Below, piece by piece: positions 5,085 through 6,870 of a DNA stretch of 6,870 bases (within the stretch, counting starts at the first letter, position 1; each line of letters opens with the position of its first letter). The DNA lies in NCBI GenBank assembly GCA_021785095.1, contig JAJYGM010000058.1:1-6870 (forward strand), given 5' to 3'. Under the pieces are notes generated by a model, which saw nothing but the letters and a program-made list of their open reading frames with translations, ran no database searches and was not told the DNA's origin. The stretch is from Actinomycetes bacterium (lineage in GTDB: Bacteria; Actinomycetota; Acidimicrobiia; Acidimicrobiales; Bog-793). The translations under genes and the position numbers were made by a program.

Positions 5085-6230
5085 TCAGCGAGCCTTTCGT
5101 ACACGTTTGGCCTTCGACCGGGGGTGAGGCTTCGTGGTCGGAAGGGTAGCACCGTTGGTACTACCTCTACTCGCATCCCGGCGCCGCCCGTTCGTGCCGC
5201 CTTCCTGCGCCTCCGGTTGCCCGCTGCCGGCACGAGAGCGCCGGCCACCCAGGATGCCCGTCCTCTCCCCGTCGTGCGGAACGGACCCCTCCTGCTTCGT
5301 AGCGCTTGTCGACCTCGCTTCGACCGCGGCAGGCGCCGCCGAGGACTTGGGCTTGCCGCTCACCTGGCGTTCCCCGGGCCGCTGCACCAGGCCGTACCGG
5401 AAGATCAGGTCCTGGGTGAGAACCCGGATCGCGGACGAAACGATCATGTACACCACCACGCCGGCGGGGACCAGGAAGTAGATGTAGGCGAAGATCAGCG
5501 GCATCACCCGCTGCATCGACTGCATCTGCTGCGGCATCTGCTGCTGGGTGTTGTTGCGCTTGTTCCGGCGCGTCATCTGGGCCATCTGGAAGTACTGCAG
5601 GGCGACCGCGACGGCGAGGAGGCCGAAGTACGGGACGTACTCGTACCAGTCCGCGTGATGTGTGAGGGGTCGCAACGCGAGGTTCAGCCCGATCGAGTGC
5701 ATCACGCCGGGCGTTTTCACCAGCGCCTTGTGGATCGCCGACGTCTGAGGCACGTAGTGCGGTGTGGCGCAGACGACGGCGTGGCAGCGGGCCTTGCCTG
5801 TGGCCATGAGGGCGCCCTTCTTCACCGTGTTCGCAAGCCCGCGGATGACGTCGTAGAGGACGATCAGGGCGGGCATCTGGAGGAACATCGGCAGGCATCC
5901 GCCCGTGGGGCTGACCCCGTGCTCCCGGTAGAGCTTCATGAGCTCTTCGTTCAGCTGCTGGCGGTTCTCGGCGCCCTTGTACTTCGCCCGCAGCTTCTGC
6001 ATCTCGGGCTGGAGCGCCTGCATCGCCAGCATCGAGCGCGTGCTCTTGATGGTGAGCGGCGTGAGGAGCGCCATGATCAGCAGCGTGAGCAGCACGATCG
6101 CCGCTGCGTATGTGGGCACGACGCCGTAGATCCACGACAGCACGTCGGCCACCGCGATGAAGAGCGGGTGGAAGATGTCTCCGACTGCCTTGAACAGCGA
6201 GTTCTCCGCGACCAGGGGCACGACGTGCAC
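5085..6230 (-). CDS. yidC: Membrane protein insertase YidC (Oxa1 family)
   Basis: YidC inserts proteins into the cytoplasmic membrane, alone or with SecYEG. The 381-aa protein has the core membrane segments near residues 42-58, 112-134, 198-216 and 243-268. After the first comes the coiled region TIKSTRSMLAMQALQPEMQKL and LNEELMKLYREHGVSPTGGCLPM, typical of the family. The arginine that normally lies five residues before the PL of the first core segment (SpoIIIJ R73, E. coli R366) is methionine here (M53). There is no large periplasmic domain. A charged tail of about 100 residues ends PHPRSKAKRVRKAR and could touch the ribosome. The GTG at 6230 is 8 nt from GGGGGAGG. The GTG at 6236 overlaps the yidD stop (GTGA) but is only 2 nt from that site; either start is possible. 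Confidence 0.95.
   Translation of the reverse strand: MHVVPLVAENSLFKAVGDIFHPLFIAVADVLSWIYGVVPTYAAAIVLLTLLIMALLTPLTIKSTRSMLAMQALQPEMQKLRAKYKGAENRQQLNEELMKLYREHGVSPTGGCLPMFLQMPALIVLYDVIRGLANTVKKGALMATGKARCHAVVCATPHYVPQTSAIHKALVKTPGVMHSIGLNLALRPLTHHADWYEYVPYFGLLAVAVALQYFQMAQMTRRNKRNNTQQQMPQQMQSMQRVMPLIFAYIYFLVPAGVVVYMIVSSAIRVLTQDLIFRYGLVQRPGERQVSGKPKSSAAPAAVEARSTSATKQEGSVPHDGERTGILGGRRSRAGSGQPEAQEGGTNGRRRDASRGSTNGATLPTTKPHPRSKAKRVRKAR
5145..5165. repeat. Palindromic motif inside the yidC tail (copy 2 of 2)
   Basis: GGTAGCACC (5145-5153) and GGTACTACC (5157-5165) form an inverted repeat matching at 8 of 9 pairs around GTT. It encodes GSTNGAT in the disordered C-terminal tail of YidC. It resembles the element in the parB linker (610-630), where the peptide also contains GSTN. 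Both lie in sequence that should tolerate almost any change, which makes the shared DNA motif notable. The role is unknown. Confidence 0.45.
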
Positions 6231-6232
6231 GG

Positions 6233-6568
6233 TCACCGCCTCCCCCGCCGGGGCCTGCCTGCCTCGAGCGGGACCAGGTCCACCCCGTGCCCGCCCAGCG
6301 GGTGGCAGCGGGCCAGTCGTCGCACGGCCAGCCAGAGCCCCAGCCACGCACCGTGCCGCTCCACCGCCTCGACCGCGTACGCCGAGCAGCTCGGGTAGAA
6401 GCGGCACGGGGACACGCCGCCCGCCCTCGCGGCCTGGTAGGCGTGCAGCGCCCCGAGCGCGGCCCGCTGCCCGACCCTCCGCCGCGCCCCCGAGGCGCCC
6501 CCGTCCGCCTCACGGTCGTCCCGCCCCGCCGGCTCTTCAACCAGTGCCGCCACGTGCCTGATGATCAC
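6233..6568 (-). CDS. yidD: Membrane protein insertion efficiency factor YidD
   Basis: YidD is a small membrane-associated protein that helps YidC-dependent insertion. The 111-aa product carries the family core from about residue 35: [58 protein letters not shown] and DLVP. The three conserved cysteines are C55, C61 and C88. The first 34 residues are longer than the typical YidD N-terminus and hydrophilic ([14 protein letters not shown]). The start is a GTG at 6568 that overlaps the rnpA stop (GTGA), a common form of coupling. A GTG five codons later (6553) is an alternative. The stop overlaps the possible yidC GTG at 6236, so rnpA, yidD and yidC are tightly packed. Confidence 0.93.
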   Translation of the reverse strand: MIIRHVAALVEEPAGRDDREADGGASGARRRVGQRAALGALHAYQAARAGGVSPCRFYPSCSAYAVEAVERHGAWLGLWLAVRRLARCHPLGGHGVDLVPLEAGRPRRGRR

Positions 6569-6870
6569 AGGATCCGTCTTCCTTCGCCGCCCACCCCGGC
6601 TGCGGCGGCCCGGGCCGCCGCGCGGACCGCACGGCGTAGCTCCTCGAATCCGAGCTCGCCGGCACCCGGCGCCGCGCGTACCAGGTATGCCCCGGCCGCC
6701 AGCTCCGGGCCGGACGCTCGAACCGCGGCACGCAGCCGGCGCCGCAGCCGGTTCCGTTCGACCGCACCGCCATGCCGCCTCCCGATGGAGTACCCGACCA
6801 GGGGAACGTTGGTCACCTCCGGCACGTGACCGCTGAACGCCACCGCCACCGTTCCCATCTGGCCGCGTCC
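6565..6870 (-). CDS. rnpA: Ribonuclease P protein component RnpA, N-terminus cut by window edge
   Basis: RnpA is the protein subunit of RNase P, which removes the 5' leader of precursor tRNAs. The visible 101 codons run open to the right edge (6870), so the first 20 or so residues, including the start, are missing. The ATG at 6858 is internal: GRGQ precedes it in frame and the following VAVAFS strand is mid-domain in this family. The RNR signature is present as [15 protein letters not shown], preceded by [13 protein letters not shown], and [12 protein letters not shown] fits the later strand. rpmH would be expected just beyond the edge. The stop overlaps the yidD GTG by 4 bp. Confidence 0.93.
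   Translation of the reverse strand, partial: GRGQMGTVAVAFSGHVPEVTNVPLVGYSIGRRHGGAVERNRLRRRLRAAVRASGPELAAGAYLVRAAPGAGELGFEELRRAVRAAARAAAAGVGGEGRRIL

Noticed and set aside
4824..6398. Plus-strand open frame of 524 codons across yidC and jag
   Set aside because: It lies antisense to well-supported genes, and its His/Asp/Arg-rich product has no recognisable family pattern.

Overview
The window is a GC-rich actinobacterial chromosome segment with the gene order found near the replication origin. On the minus strand it reads rnpA (5' end outside the window), yidD, yidC, jag, rsmG, then parA and parB. Facing parB on the plus strand is the 3' end of an N-acetylmuramoyl-L-alanine amidase, the position cwlM holds in mycobacteria. 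dnaA, rpmH and oriC are not in the window and should lie beyond the right edge. Details of YidC (TPLTIKSTRSM after the first core membrane segment) and RsmG (AVSEPP where other bacteria have a lysine-glycine pair) remind me of Acidimicrobiia. This lineage call is from memory and tentative.

Layout. 2-220 (+): amidase C-terminus. 221-408: convergent intergenic region with an inverted pair of DnaA-box-like sequences. 409-1344 (-): parB. 1319-2428 (-): parA, overlapping parB by 26 bp and carrying a long low-complexity N-terminal extension with a perfect 27-bp tandem duplication. 2429-2856: the regulatory region upstream of parA, with an inverted repeat, a candidate parA promoter and two copies of a 29-bp parS-like element. 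2857-3330 (+): a small single-motif LAGLIDADG protein. 3375-4028 (-): rsmG. 4048-5082 (-): jag. 5085-6230 (-): yidC. 6233-6568 (-): yidD. 6565-6870 (-): rnpA, partial.

The right block (rnpA-yidD-yidC-jag-rsmG) is an apparent operon with overlaps or gaps of at most 19 bp. It serves RNase P, membrane protein insertion, RNA binding and 16S rRNA methylation. The left block is the chromosome partition pair parA-parB. In the common arrangement rsmG runs almost directly into parA. Here a plus-strand LAGLIDADG gene and about 430 bp of regulatory DNA separate them, so parAB should have its own promoter.

The most interesting part is 2679-3330. Two direct copies of a pseudo-palindrome consist of parS-type half sites (TGTTTCAC and GTGAAACA) split by a conserved 13-bp spacer. 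They lie just upstream of a half-size LAGLIDADG protein that keeps its acidic motif residue. A homodimeric LAGLIDADG protein would be expected to bind a pseudo-palindrome of about this size, so a locally acting regulator or partition accessory factor is a testable idea. A second oddity is a 21-bp palindromic motif shared by the disordered linkers of parB and yidC.
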